DNA of 64,000 nt, from assembly GCF_000092065.1 (NCBI RefSeq), contig NC_009363.1:186001-250000 (forward strand), read 5' to 3'. Below the pieces are notes generated by a model. The model did not search any database. It was not told where the DNA came from and saw nothing but the letters and a program-made list of their open reading frames with translations. Both the position numbers and the translations under genes were made by a program. This document shows, piece after piece, positions 26,894 to 34,534 of the stretch. This DNA comes from Ostreococcus lucimarinus CCE9901. Its lineage: Eukaryota > Chlorophyta > Mamiellophyceae > Mamiellales > Bathycoccaceae. How positions within the stretch are numbered: the stretch's first letter is position 1; every line of letters starts with the position of its first letter.

Positions 26894-29878
26894 TCATTCG
26901 TTGTCGCGGGGATCCACGAGCTCGTACGATGCGTCCGCCTCTTCGTTGAGCATGCGATCGATTTCATCGAGACGCTCGGCGAGCGTTTCGTCTCCATCTT
27001 CGTCGCCCATCGGCGCCGACGGTTTTCCATCGAAATCGCATCCAGTATACGAGTCATTCAACCGGCAGTAATCGATGAGACTCCTCCAGTGCACGTCGTG
27101 GCTCAAGATGTGAGGATTACCCACGATGATCAAGAGTGACATTGCGCGCGTCACGGCAACGTTGAATCGCTTTGGATTCGCCATGAAACCGAGGCGATGG
27201 CGAGCGTCAAACTTCAAATGGGCAGTGTCGCTGCGAACGGTTGATAAGATGACTACGCTAAACTCTTGTCCTTGCAAGAGTTCAGTCGAACCCACGGTGA
27301 CTCCAGAAATCTTTTTCGCTTCGAGGTGTTTCATCATCTTCAGTTTTTGCTTGTGATACGGTGTACAGATGGCGATGTCTTTGGCTGTCAAACCCGTGTT
27401 CTTTCGGTCCAAAATTTTCGTGATCCACGAGCTCACTCGAAGTATCTCGTCGGGATTAAACCAAGATGGCGAATTCGCCTCTCGGAGTTCTTCGCCCATG
27501 ACACCGTCGAAAACGACTGGAAACGATGGATTCGGAAGCTCTTCCCATCCCTTGAAAATGTTCGTCCGCATGGGATCGGCGCAACATTCCAGCCTGTCAA
27601 AGTAGAATAACTTCGACGGAATTTCGATGATGCACGCGTGCGAGCGATAATTTTTCGTGAGCATGCACACTTTACTTGGCTCAAACGTACCGTCCGCGCG
27701 AACGCTATACGGAGTCTCAGTGTACGGCGCCGGAGGTAAGCACAGACGCTCGAGCATACTGACTTCCAAAGCTCTCGATTCCTTGGCTTGCACCAGCGGT
27801 CCCAGCTGTCGGGCGTCGCCGGCCAGAACCAGACGCCCTTTTTTTGGCTCTAATACGCTGACGATGGCGGTGAGAAGTTCGGGCTCCGATGCATGACCTG
27901 CTTCATCGATGATGACATTTTCAAAGCGACGCTCCGGCGATAAAATGAACACTTTCCTCGCTTTCCCTTTTCCGTACTCACCAGAGTCTCGAAACGTCCG
28001 CGTGAGTCTCTGCGCCGTAATCGGTGTCATGGCAACCACTCGAGCTCGCATGAATCTCTCAACAGTCGGCGGACAAAAAACGTTTGCAGTACTATCGTAG
28101 TTTGAGACGTCTAAGAGCTTCGATGGCACCTGATCGGGCATTCGAGAGAAATTGTAGACGCGATACGCTTCGCTCTTTGGAACGCCACCGTGCTCGATGA
28201 CGCGTGAGATGAACAAGTCACACGCCGCGTTACTTGGAGCCATCAACAAGACTCTTCCGCCAGTTTTATACATCTGCGCCGCTATCTCCACGACAGTAGT
28301 CGTCTTACCAGTACCAGGAGGTCCAAAAATGATGAATGGAGATTGTGAACGCGGCGCCATCGCGTTCGCAACTGCGAGCTTTTGTTCCTCGTTTAAGCGC
28401 CGATTCAACATTTTCAGATCTGATCTGCCAGTCGCGTCTACGTCGAGATCGTCGCCAAACTTTGGAAGCAAAAATGACTCATACGACGAAGATTTCAGAG
28501 AGTCTTTAATCGCGCCATGCATGAGTTCTATCGCGGTGCGCGACACTTCAAACGACACGTCAGCCTTGACCCCATTGATGTATGCTTTCGTGAAACCAGG
28601 ATGGAATCGGCACACGATGTGCTCAGCTTCCACGAATTCAACTTTCCCTCGAAATGAGCTTTTAGCCGTGGACAAATCGACGATGATCGAGTCGCCACGA
28701 AGCACCGATGGACGAGCTTCAGCGAGGCCTGGGACGAAAAGTCTATACATGGCTTTGGAATTGGTCTGCGAGAGCGCGACGTTGTGCATATCGTACAATC
28801 TCACGTTTTTGGTCGCCTGCACTTCTTCCATCATGAGCAGCTGACGAAAGAACTGAGCGTAATTCGTCTTCGAGAGATACTTTTGTCCGGTTTCTAGCAT
28901 TTCAGTAACAGAAGATGCCTGTGGTTCCTCGCCGTCGAGCGCTTTCCGAATGTCAGCCATGGGAACGGAAAGCGGAGCCGGCCAGAAGAACTTTGTCTTC
29001 GCGTTTAAAACCTCTTTCGAAGGGCCTGGATCGACGACTTTCTTCGACCCCTTCACCAAACTCGAATTTTTCTGCTGTTTCGGATACGCGAACGCGCTCG
29101 TCGGCCCGAGCGCGATTCGTTCCGCGCTCTCCTGCGCGCTTTCCCTCGCTCGAAGACGCAGCACGAGCACCGAGAGCGTAATCTCGCCCGACTCGACGTC
29201 GTCTTGATACGTTCGATACGAGAAGACGAGTGAAACGTCGTGCACCCCCGCCTTCAAATCCTTCGCCCAATCATCTCTCAAACACACGGCGTTCTCCACC
29301 TCCAGCATTCCTCCCTCCTTCACCTCTCCCTCGAACGTTTTCAGCGTCGGCTCCTCCAACACGCGATCGCCCAAATCGTCTCGGGCGAGCCCGAACGCGC
29401 CGAACAAAACCGTCACCTTCTCCCCCGCATCGATCGGCAATTTCAGCACCACCGACGCGCTTTTCAAATCCGACGCCGACGAGATCTTTCGCGGCACCAG
29501 CGTCTCCTTCGGCGTCGCCTCCGCGCCCGCCTCCGCGCTTCGTCGAAACGTCGCCGCTCGATGTTTCGCGCCGCGCTCGTGCTCCTCTCGTCCGCACGCC
29601 GGCACGTCCACGTCGCACACGTCGCATCGATACGCCCCTAACAGCGCGTCTCGCGCGTCTCTCGCGTTCGAGCGGTGCGCCCTCGTGCGCTCGTGCTCGA
29701 ACCGCGCGCGCGCGGGCATCGACGCATCGCACGCGACGCATCGCCAGGTCAACGAGTCGCGCGTCCGCAGCTTGGCGCGATGCCGCGCGCCGCGCTCGTG
29801 CGTCGGCATCAAGCGCGCGGGAACGTCGCAATCGCACACTTCGCATCGCGTCGGCGCGCGCGCGCCGTCGACGGGCAT
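26894..29878 (-). CDS. SDE3/MOV10-type SF1 RNA helicase with three N-terminal zinc fingers
   Basis: 994 residues. Three C2H2 fingers of the C-x2-C-x(n)-H-x5-H, RNA-binding matrin/U1 style open the protein: CEVCDCDVPARLMPTHERGA, CVACDASMPARARFEHERT and CDVCDVDVPACGREEHERGA. The helicase core has Walker A GPPGTGKTTTVVE (about residue 520), DEAGHASEPEL (about 657), GDARQLGPL, LTKNYRSHACI, TELLQGQEFSVVILSTVRS and RFNVAVTRAMSLLIIVGNP, as in Upf1-like SDE3, Armitage and MOV10. In plants SDE3 amplifies RNA silencing. The ATG at 29878 directly precedes the first finger; an ATG at 29938 adds 20 residues and lies inside a 51-bp tandem repeat. Confidence 0.88.
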   Translation of the reverse strand: MPVDGARAPTRCEVCDCDVPARLMPTHERGARHRAKLRTRDSLTWRCVACDASMPARARFEHERTRAHRSNARDARDALLGAYRCDVCDVDVPACGREEHERGAKHRAATFRRSAEAGAEATPKETLVPRKISSASDLKSASVVLKLPIDAGEKVTVLFGAFGLARDDLGDRVLEEPTLKTFEGEVKEGGMLEVENAVCLRDDWAKDLKAGVHDVSLVFSYRTYQDDVESGEITLSVLVLRLRARESAQESAERIALGPTSAFAYPKQQKNSSLVKGSKKVVDPGPSKEVLNAKTKFFWPAPLSVPMADIRKALDGEEPQASSVTEMLETGQKYLSKTNYAQFFRQLLMMEEVQATKNVRLYDMHNVALSQTNSKAMYRLFVPGLAEARPSVLRGDSIIVDLSTAKSSFRGKVEFVEAEHIVCRFHPGFTKAYINGVKADVSFEVSRTAIELMHGAIKDSLKSSSYESFLLPKFGDDLDVDATGRSDLKMLNRRLNEEQKLAVANAMAPRSQSPFIIFGPPGTGKTTTVVEIAAQMYKTGGRVLLMAPSNAACDLFISRVIEHGGVPKSEAYRVYNFSRMPDQVPSKLLDVSNYDSTANVFCPPTVERFMRARVVAMTPITAQRLTRTFRDSGEYGKGKARKVFILSPERRFENVIIDEAGHASEPELLTAIVSVLEPKKGRLVLAGDARQLGPLVQAKESRALEVSMLERLCLPPAPYTETPYSVRADGTFEPSKVCMLTKNYRSHACIIEIPSKLFYFDRLECCADPMRTNIFKGWEELPNPSFPVVFDGVMGEELREANSPSWFNPDEILRVSSWITKILDRKNTGLTAKDIAICTPYHKQKLKMMKHLEAKKISGVTVGSTELLQGQEFSVVILSTVRSDTAHLKFDARHRLGFMANPKRFNVAVTRAMSLLIIVGNPHILSHDVHWRSLIDYCRLNDSYTGCDFDGKPSAPMGDEDGDETLAERLDEIDRMLNEEADASYELVDPRDNE

Positions 29879-30122
29879 GACGCGCGCGCGCGGCGCGATG
29901 TGACGAGTCTCGGAGATCGACGCGACGAGGGGTGCCATGTTTTTTTGACGCGACGGGACTGGACGCGTCGACGCGACGAGGGGTGCCGTGGTTTTTCGAC
30001 GACGCGACGGGACTGGACGCGCGCGTCGAGACGAGCGCGGGAGAGAAGAGAAAATTGCGTCGATCACACGAAGGAAGCGCGCGCGCGCCGGGTGCTCGAG
30101 ACGCGAGCGAAGCGACGCGCGC
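29879..30122. other. SDE3 upstream region with repeats
   Basis: This is the 5' flank of the helicase gene, with no convincing gene of its own. It holds a 51-bp tandem repeat (29920-30023) and then one copy of a segment that recurs downstream of ascorbate peroxidase (30057-30086 and 30114-30176 match 33371-33400 and 33401-33463). An open frame on the minus strand runs from 30067 into the helicase, so part of this might be translated. Confidence 0.5.
29920..30023. repeat. Two tandem copies of a 51-bp unit
   Basis: Copy 1 starts at 29920 and copy 2 at 29971; both begin ACGCGACGAGGGGTGCC, contain a T-run and end in GACGGGACTGGACGCG. They differ at a few bases around the T-run, which is also where an upstream ATG of the helicase gene lies (29938) in copy 1 but not in copy 2. 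The period of 51 is a multiple of three, so the reading frame is unaffected. Confidence 0.75.
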
Positions 30123-30176
30123 TCAACCGAGGGCGGTTAAACCGCTGGTGCCGAGCGTCTCGAGCTTTTCGAACGC
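30057..30176. repeat. Direct duplicate A of the ascorbate peroxidase 3' end and flank
   Basis: Two blocks are identical to the segment at 33371-33463: a 30-bp block (30057-30086) and a 63-bp block (30114-30176). The 27 bp between them here are absent from the other copy. The 63-bp block includes the last 17 codons of ascorbate peroxidase and its stop. Both copies are in the same orientation, about 3.3 kb apart. Confidence 0.9.
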
Positions 30177-30278
30177 TTTTCGAACGATGGTAGATTTCCC
30201 GGTACGAGCCAGACCCTTGACGTAAAACACGACGTCCCAACCGTCATGATTAAGAAAACGCGAGTAGATTTTCAACGG
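30123..30278 (-). pseudogene. Walker A fragment fused in frame to a duplicated ascorbate peroxidase tail
   Basis: Minus-strand open segment of 51 codons with no ATG start, bounded upstream by TGA at 30281-30279 and ending in TGA at 30125-30123. Its last 17 codons (AFEKLETLGTSGLTALG) are the duplicated peroxidase C terminus. The 34 codons before that are unrelated and contain WDVVFYVKGLARTGKSTIV, a clear GxxxxGKST P-loop of the kind seen in SF3/D5-like helicases of algal DNA viruses and related elements. It overlaps the 3' end of the 874-aa gene in another frame by about 30 bp. This looks like a relic of a foreign gene joined to a peroxidase fragment. The viral origin is inference. Confidence 0.6.
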
Positions 30279-32874
30279 TCACACGGCGCGTCTTGACAAT
30301 CGCCAACAACTCAACTGAAGCGATGGACACCAAAAGGAAGAAAAACGCGGCGTTACCACCCGCTTGAGACAAAACTTGAAGCGGAGGTAGCTTGTACTTC
30401 CGTGTACACGAGTATGGGAAATTTTCTTTAGTCCAGGCACACATTCGATCGCGACCGATTTCATCAAAAATTGTGCGGAACGTGTTCAAGACGAGCGCGT
30501 CATTTCGATCCATCACTGCCGTATAGCTCACCGCGATGCCGCCCGCTTTATATTCATCTGTTGTGAGTATCAAGGAGCCATGTACTGTTCCGCTGATGTG
30601 GTTGGTAAAATTGGTTTGCTGATTTTGAAAAAAGGTGTCGAAAGTAGCGTTCACCGTGCCCATCATATTTGCGTAGTACTTGTATGAAGGACCAAATCTG
30701 CCCCACGGACGGAGGTAAGCCGATGGCTGCCGCCCATAATCCGCGTCACTATAGCTCAATATCCCTTGGCCAGGTCCAAATGAAGGCGTGGACTGCTCAA
30801 GCTCGCTTAAACCCGAGTTCGTCAGCGATGGTTCTTCGATTTTGGCTAAACATTCATCGTATGTCCAATTCTTGCCATACCAGATAGCGTCCTTCAATGG
30901 ACGACACGTGAAACCTTCCTTTTCGAGGACATTTTCTACCACCGTTTCCGTAAACTCCTGAGTCGCGTAAAACTGCAGGAGCAACGCAAATACAATCAAA
31001 GAGGCTGCCCCGAGAACAAAGCACACTAAAAGTGTGCGTATAGGTGACATGACGAGGTCCAGATCGGTCACTCGGAACCACTTGTCCTCCATCGGTAAAC
31101 GTGCCTTCCAGCCCAGAGGATTGCTCGCGGGGAGGCGCTTGATTATGATGGCCACTATCCACATGAGGCTTGCGGCGATGAACTGAGCGTTACCATATGA
31201 GAGAGAGAGGCGCGTGAGTGTATCGGGCGGGCCTGACTTTTTGCACTCGTACGGCGAGTTTTCCTTCGTGAAAAGGCACACCTCGTCGCCTGCGACATCC
31301 ATCATGGCTTTCCACACCTCGACTGCATCCGCCTTGAGTGCGTCTGTCCATGAGTTGGAAGGTGCATTGATTAGAATACGAGTCGACTGGGGTTTTCCTC
31401 CAACGAGAAACGAAGCCGGATCTTCCCAGTGATCGAGATCGGTCGTCGCGCTGTATTGAGTCAGCGTAGCGTTTGGGCGTTCTTTGCCCCAAAACGCTTG
31501 CGATGAAACGCCTTCTTTGGATGCATTAAACGGAACATATTTCGCTTTGATTGGGACCGGATTCGGCATGTTCAATGGATCGCCCTGCCAGGATTCGAAA
31601 TTAATATTATCCACCGTGATGTCCTGTAAAGCAGCCTTGCAGTCGTCGAACGTATATCGCACACCGTAACCGAGGTTGTCTGTCGTCAACGGCGTGCAGT
31701 TGTATCCAGGCATTGCCCAAGAACCTGTGATTTGAATATCGGTGATGTACTGCGAAGTCGACGAAAAGTACTGGTAAAACCATGCAAACGTTCCTACACC
31801 GACGGCACAGATGGTAAGCGAAAAGAAACCAACGACCAGCGTGTTCGACACGAATTCGAGCGGCTCCTCGTCGTAAAATTCGGGAGGAAAAGATAACTTT
31901 TCAATCCAGGTTTTCTCATTGGTAGCCTTTGGAGCTTTGCGGAAAAAGCCTATGAAGGTGGGTAAAGTAGCAAGGAACACGGTGATCACGAGCCCAGCAT
32001 TATTATTCGACAGACCAATCATTTCTAAAGCAGTCATTCTTTTCGACTTCAAACACTTGTACGGCAAGTTGTGCTTGGTGAATTCGCACACGTCGCCTCC
32101 ATTGACGTATTCAATCGTCTTGCTGAACAACTGCAAGAAATGAGCCGCGCTGGTGTTAAAAGTCTCGCAATCGCCGACGATTCCATTGGTGCTGCCACCT
32201 CCGGAACGCCTGATTTGGCCCGCGTTGCACGTCGCGCCAGACGGGTTTGGGTACTGCCTGCAGTCGCCGTTGTTTACAACTTGATTGATGTATGTTTCAA
32301 TTTCTGGCGTACGTGATTCCGGAAGCTTTGGCCAAATACCTCGATGGGCTTGAACACTACCGAACGGATTGTAATACACCGAATTCTTCACCGAGCAGTT
32401 ATAGGGTATAGTGCCCCCGTTACTATAGTCAGTACGTGTCAGGTAACCTCCAGCGGCGATAGCCTCTGCATTGGCGATATCAAAGCCAATTGCACTCTCT
32501 GTCAATGGCACTATCTTCGTTAAACACTCTTCGTACGTATAGTTTAACCCGTAAAATTCATCCGGGCTCAACGGCGCGCAGTCGTAGCCAGCGATCGCCG
32601 TGGAGTCGCTGATGATCGTATCCGTCACCCAGCGCGCTTCGTCCGCGTAGTAAAACAACGACCCGATGAATGCCAAGGTAGCGAGCGTGTGCATCGTCAC
32701 CGCCCCGCCGTAGGCCATCCACACTGGTCCTTTGAATTCGAGATACCGCTCGCGCGCCCAATAAATTTCAGGTACTGGAAGTCTTCGTATGAATCGCTCG
32801 ACGGAGCCCCTCGCCTTGCGCGCGCGCTGCTTGATCGACGAGGGCGCCGGGGCCGATGCCGACGCGTGCGTCAT
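30250..32874 (-). CDS. Triplicated Cys-motif membrane protein, unrecognised
   Basis: 874 residues, no family recognised. Three units of roughly 290 residues share one plan: a membrane helix, an ectodomain opening with G-(Y/F)-x-C-x-P-L and a Y/W-T-(Y/F)-(D/E)-(D/E)-C motif, later a C-x2-TK-x-N-x-PY-x-C motif (CEFTKHNLPYKC, CLFTKENSPYEC, CAWTKENFPYSC), then a second hydrophobic helix (LVITVFLATLPTFIGF, IAASLMWIV, AAFFFLLVSIASV). Many N-x-S/T sites suggest an extracellular or lumenal face. The ATG at 32874 (MTHASASAP) is used; ten further codons upstream begin with TTG. GC is visibly lower than in the neighbours, and the gene sits between two direct copies of the peroxidase 3' end, which suggests insertion or acquisition. 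Confidence 0.8.
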   Translation of the reverse strand: MTHASASAPAPSSIKQRARKARGSVERFIRRLPVPEIYWARERYLEFKGPVWMAYGGAVTMHTLATLAFIGSLFYYADEARWVTDTIISDSTAIAGYDCAPLSPDEFYGLNYTYEECLTKIVPLTESAIGFDIANAEAIAAGGYLTRTDYSNGGTIPYNCSVKNSVYYNPFGSVQAHRGIWPKLPESRTPEIETYINQVVNNGDCRQYPNPSGATCNAGQIRRSGGGSTNGIVGDCETFNTSAAHFLQLFSKTIEYVNGGDVCEFTKHNLPYKCLKSKRMTALEMIGLSNNNAGLVITVFLATLPTFIGFFRKAPKATNEKTWIEKLSFPPEFYDEEPLEFVSNTLVVGFFSLTICAVGVGTFAWFYQYFSSTSQYITDIQITGSWAMPGYNCTPLTTDNLGYGVRYTFDDCKAALQDITVDNINFESWQGDPLNMPNPVPIKAKYVPFNASKEGVSSQAFWGKERPNATLTQYSATTDLDHWEDPASFLVGGKPQSTRILINAPSNSWTDALKADAVEVWKAMMDVAGDEVCLFTKENSPYECKKSGPPDTLTRLSLSYGNAQFIAASLMWIVAIIIKRLPASNPLGWKARLPMEDKWFRVTDLDLVMSPIRTLLVCFVLGAASLIVFALLLQFYATQEFTETVVENVLEKEGFTCRPLKDAIWYGKNWTYDECLAKIEEPSLTNSGLSELEQSTPSFGPGQGILSYSDADYGRQPSAYLRPWGRFGPSYKYYANMMGTVNATFDTFFQNQQTNFTNHISGTVHGSLILTTDEYKAGGIAVSYTAVMDRNDALVLNTFRTIFDEIGRDRMCAWTKENFPYSCTRKYKLPPLQVLSQAGGNAAFFFLLVSIASVELLAIVKTRRVTVENLLAFS

Positions 32875-33409
32875 GATGAACGACGGGCTTCCGCGCGCGG
32901 GCAATTTTGCGATGACCGTGCTCTCCGATCTGACGTGTCGACGTAATTACCCTAACGACTCCTCACTCGGTCCCCCCTAATTGAATGCGAATGGAGAGGA
33001 AGTGACTAACATATAATGTGGTTTTTAGAGGTATCATATCAGTATCGAGCCCTGGCTCAAGGGCACGCTGGACTGAGTTACCGTGCGCAATGATACATTA
33101 ATTGCATTACTAGGGATTTCGAAAATAATGTATGAGGGTAAAATAGTGAATTTAATTAACCTAGAGACGTCTTGTCGCGCCGGCGCGCGCCACTTCGCGC
33201 CGCGCGCGCGTCCGGGCGGCGCGGAGTCAACCGATGTTTCCGTGTATCGTGATATCCGACCGTTTAAGTTTGAATTCCACGCGTGGGTGTTGACGGAAGA
33301 CGACCGTTGGAGCTCGATGGGCACGTTAACTTTTGGGCCAGATTCTGTCGCGACGGGAGAAGAGAAGAGTGCGTCGATCACACGAAGGAAGCGCGCGCGC
33401 GACGCGCGC
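32875..33409. other. Low-GC spacer upstream of the triplicated gene
   Basis: 535 bp without a convincing gene. The first about 310 bp are AT-richer than anywhere else in the window (for example AATTTAATTAACC near 33150). From 33180 it changes abruptly to CG-rich sequence and ends in repeat copy B. Short open frames on both strands (33083-33427 plus, 33034-33381 minus) begin with non-ATG codons or have no recognisable domain. GTATCAT at 33034 and ATGATAC near 33088 form a short inverted pair of doubtful meaning. Confidence 0.5.
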
Positions 33410-33463
33410 TCAACCGAGGGCGGTTAAACCGCTGGTGCCGAGCGTCTCGAGCTTTTCGAACGC
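33371..33463. repeat. Direct duplicate B: native ascorbate peroxidase 3' end and flank
   Basis: The copy in its native context: 33401-33463 covers the stop and last codons of ascorbate peroxidase, and 33371-33400 is its immediate 3' flank. Both blocks recur identically at 30057-30176. Confidence 0.9.
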
Positions 33464-34477
33464 GGCGGCGAAGTCTTCGAAGAAAACCTTCTGACTCTTG
33501 GCGTAGACGTCGACGTACTTCTTGAAGTCGGCGTCTTCGATGAGCGCGATGTCGCTCGGAAGCATCATCAAGTTGCCGCTCGGGTCTTTGTATTGGAACT
33601 TTTTGGCGTCCGGATTCGGCTCCCACTTCAAGCCTTTGAGGAGGACGAAGTAGGAGTTGTTGAACAGCAACGGCGTCCCGCTCCACGGTCCGACGTAACC
33701 GGACGCGTCGGCGTGACAACGACCGAGGGCGTGGGCGCCGCTCAACGCGACGATTTCTCGATCGTCGAAACCCATGCGGTAGAAGACGTCGCGCAAGCCT
33801 TGCCTCGTCTTCGGTCCAGGGCCGTCGCCCTTGTCGGCGTCGGGCAAGCGCCCGTCGGGGGTGACCGCCTCGGGATCCATCTCGTCGACGCGACCGTACG
33901 AAAACTTCAACTTCGGCCCGCCCATCTCTTCGATCGCCACGACGCCGACGAACGCGATGAGATCGGCCCACGATACGTCCGGGTGCCGCTTCTTGATCGG
34001 CTCGAGCTTCGCGATCGCCTTATCCAGTCCCGCGTTCCCGCCGTGCGCGAGTTCCTCTTTAAACCGAATCGTCCCGCCGCCGCTCCCACCAGTCTTGCCC
34101 ATCCGGTCGTACGTCCCGGACGAGTGCCACGCGAGTCGCACGAGCGTCGGCCCGAAGTCCGCGTCGGCGCGCGTCAGCTCGACCGCGTCCCGTCGAACCG
34201 ACGCGAAGCGTTCCTCCGCCGTCGCCGCGCGCGCGGGCGCGACGTCGAACGCCGCGAAGAGCGCCGGCGCGAGCGCGATCGACGCGAGCGCGCGTCGTCG
34301 CGGCGTCGATGAATCGGATGGCGATTCGTCCGAAACGACGTTTCGGACGACCGTCGCGCGCGGACGCGGACGCGTCGCCGCGCGCGTCGCGCGAGCGCGC
34401 GTCGAAGCCGACCCGATCGCCGCGCCGAGCTTCGCGCGCGCCGTCGTCGTCGTCGTCGTCGTCGTCGTCGCGCGCAT
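33410..34477 (-). CDS. Heme ascorbate peroxidase with plastid/lumen-type leader
   Basis: 355 residues. A class I peroxidase that reduces H2O2 with ascorbate. The distal site is RLAWHSSGTYDR (about residue 113), and the proximal heme ligand lies in VALSGAHALGRCH (about 248). KLKFSYGRVDEMDPEAVTPD and GRLPDADKGDGPGPKT follow the APX pattern. The leader is bipartite: a Thr/Ala/Arg transit-like part starting MRATTTT, then PRRRALASIALAPALFAAFD ending in APARA, which resembles a Tat thylakoid signal, so a lumenal location is possible. The ATG at 34477 starts in a GTC/GAC repeat coding for poly-Thr. Its last 17 codons are duplicated 3.3 kb away. It is only 57 bp from the divergent phosphoesterase start. 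Confidence 0.9.
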   Translation of the reverse strand: MRATTTTTTTTTARAKLGAAIGSASTRARATRAATRPRPRATVVRNVVSDESPSDSSTPRRRALASIALAPALFAAFDVAPARAATAEERFASVRRDAVELTRADADFGPTLVRLAWHSSGTYDRMGKTGGSGGGTIRFKEELAHGGNAGLDKAIAKLEPIKKRHPDVSWADLIAFVGVVAIEEMGGPKLKFSYGRVDEMDPEAVTPDGRLPDADKGDGPGPKTRQGLRDVFYRMGFDDREIVALSGAHALGRCHADASGYVGPWSGTPLLFNNSYFVLLKGLKWEPNPDAKKFQYKDPSGNLMMLPSDIALIEDADFKKYVDVYAKSQKVFFEDFAAAFEKLETLGTSGLTALG

Positions 34478-34534
34478 GATTAAAACGTGCGAAAAAGTGC
34501 GGTTGTGTCGTAACCGTCCGCCGAATTCCGCAGA

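Noticed and set aside
33034-33094. GTATCAT...ATGATAC pair as transposon ends
   Set aside because: Only 7 bp, no transposase nearby and no target duplication seen.
33083-33427. 114-aa plus-strand frame ending in the repeat copy
   Set aside because: It starts with GTG, has no recognised domain, and its last part is antisense to the peroxidase 3' end.
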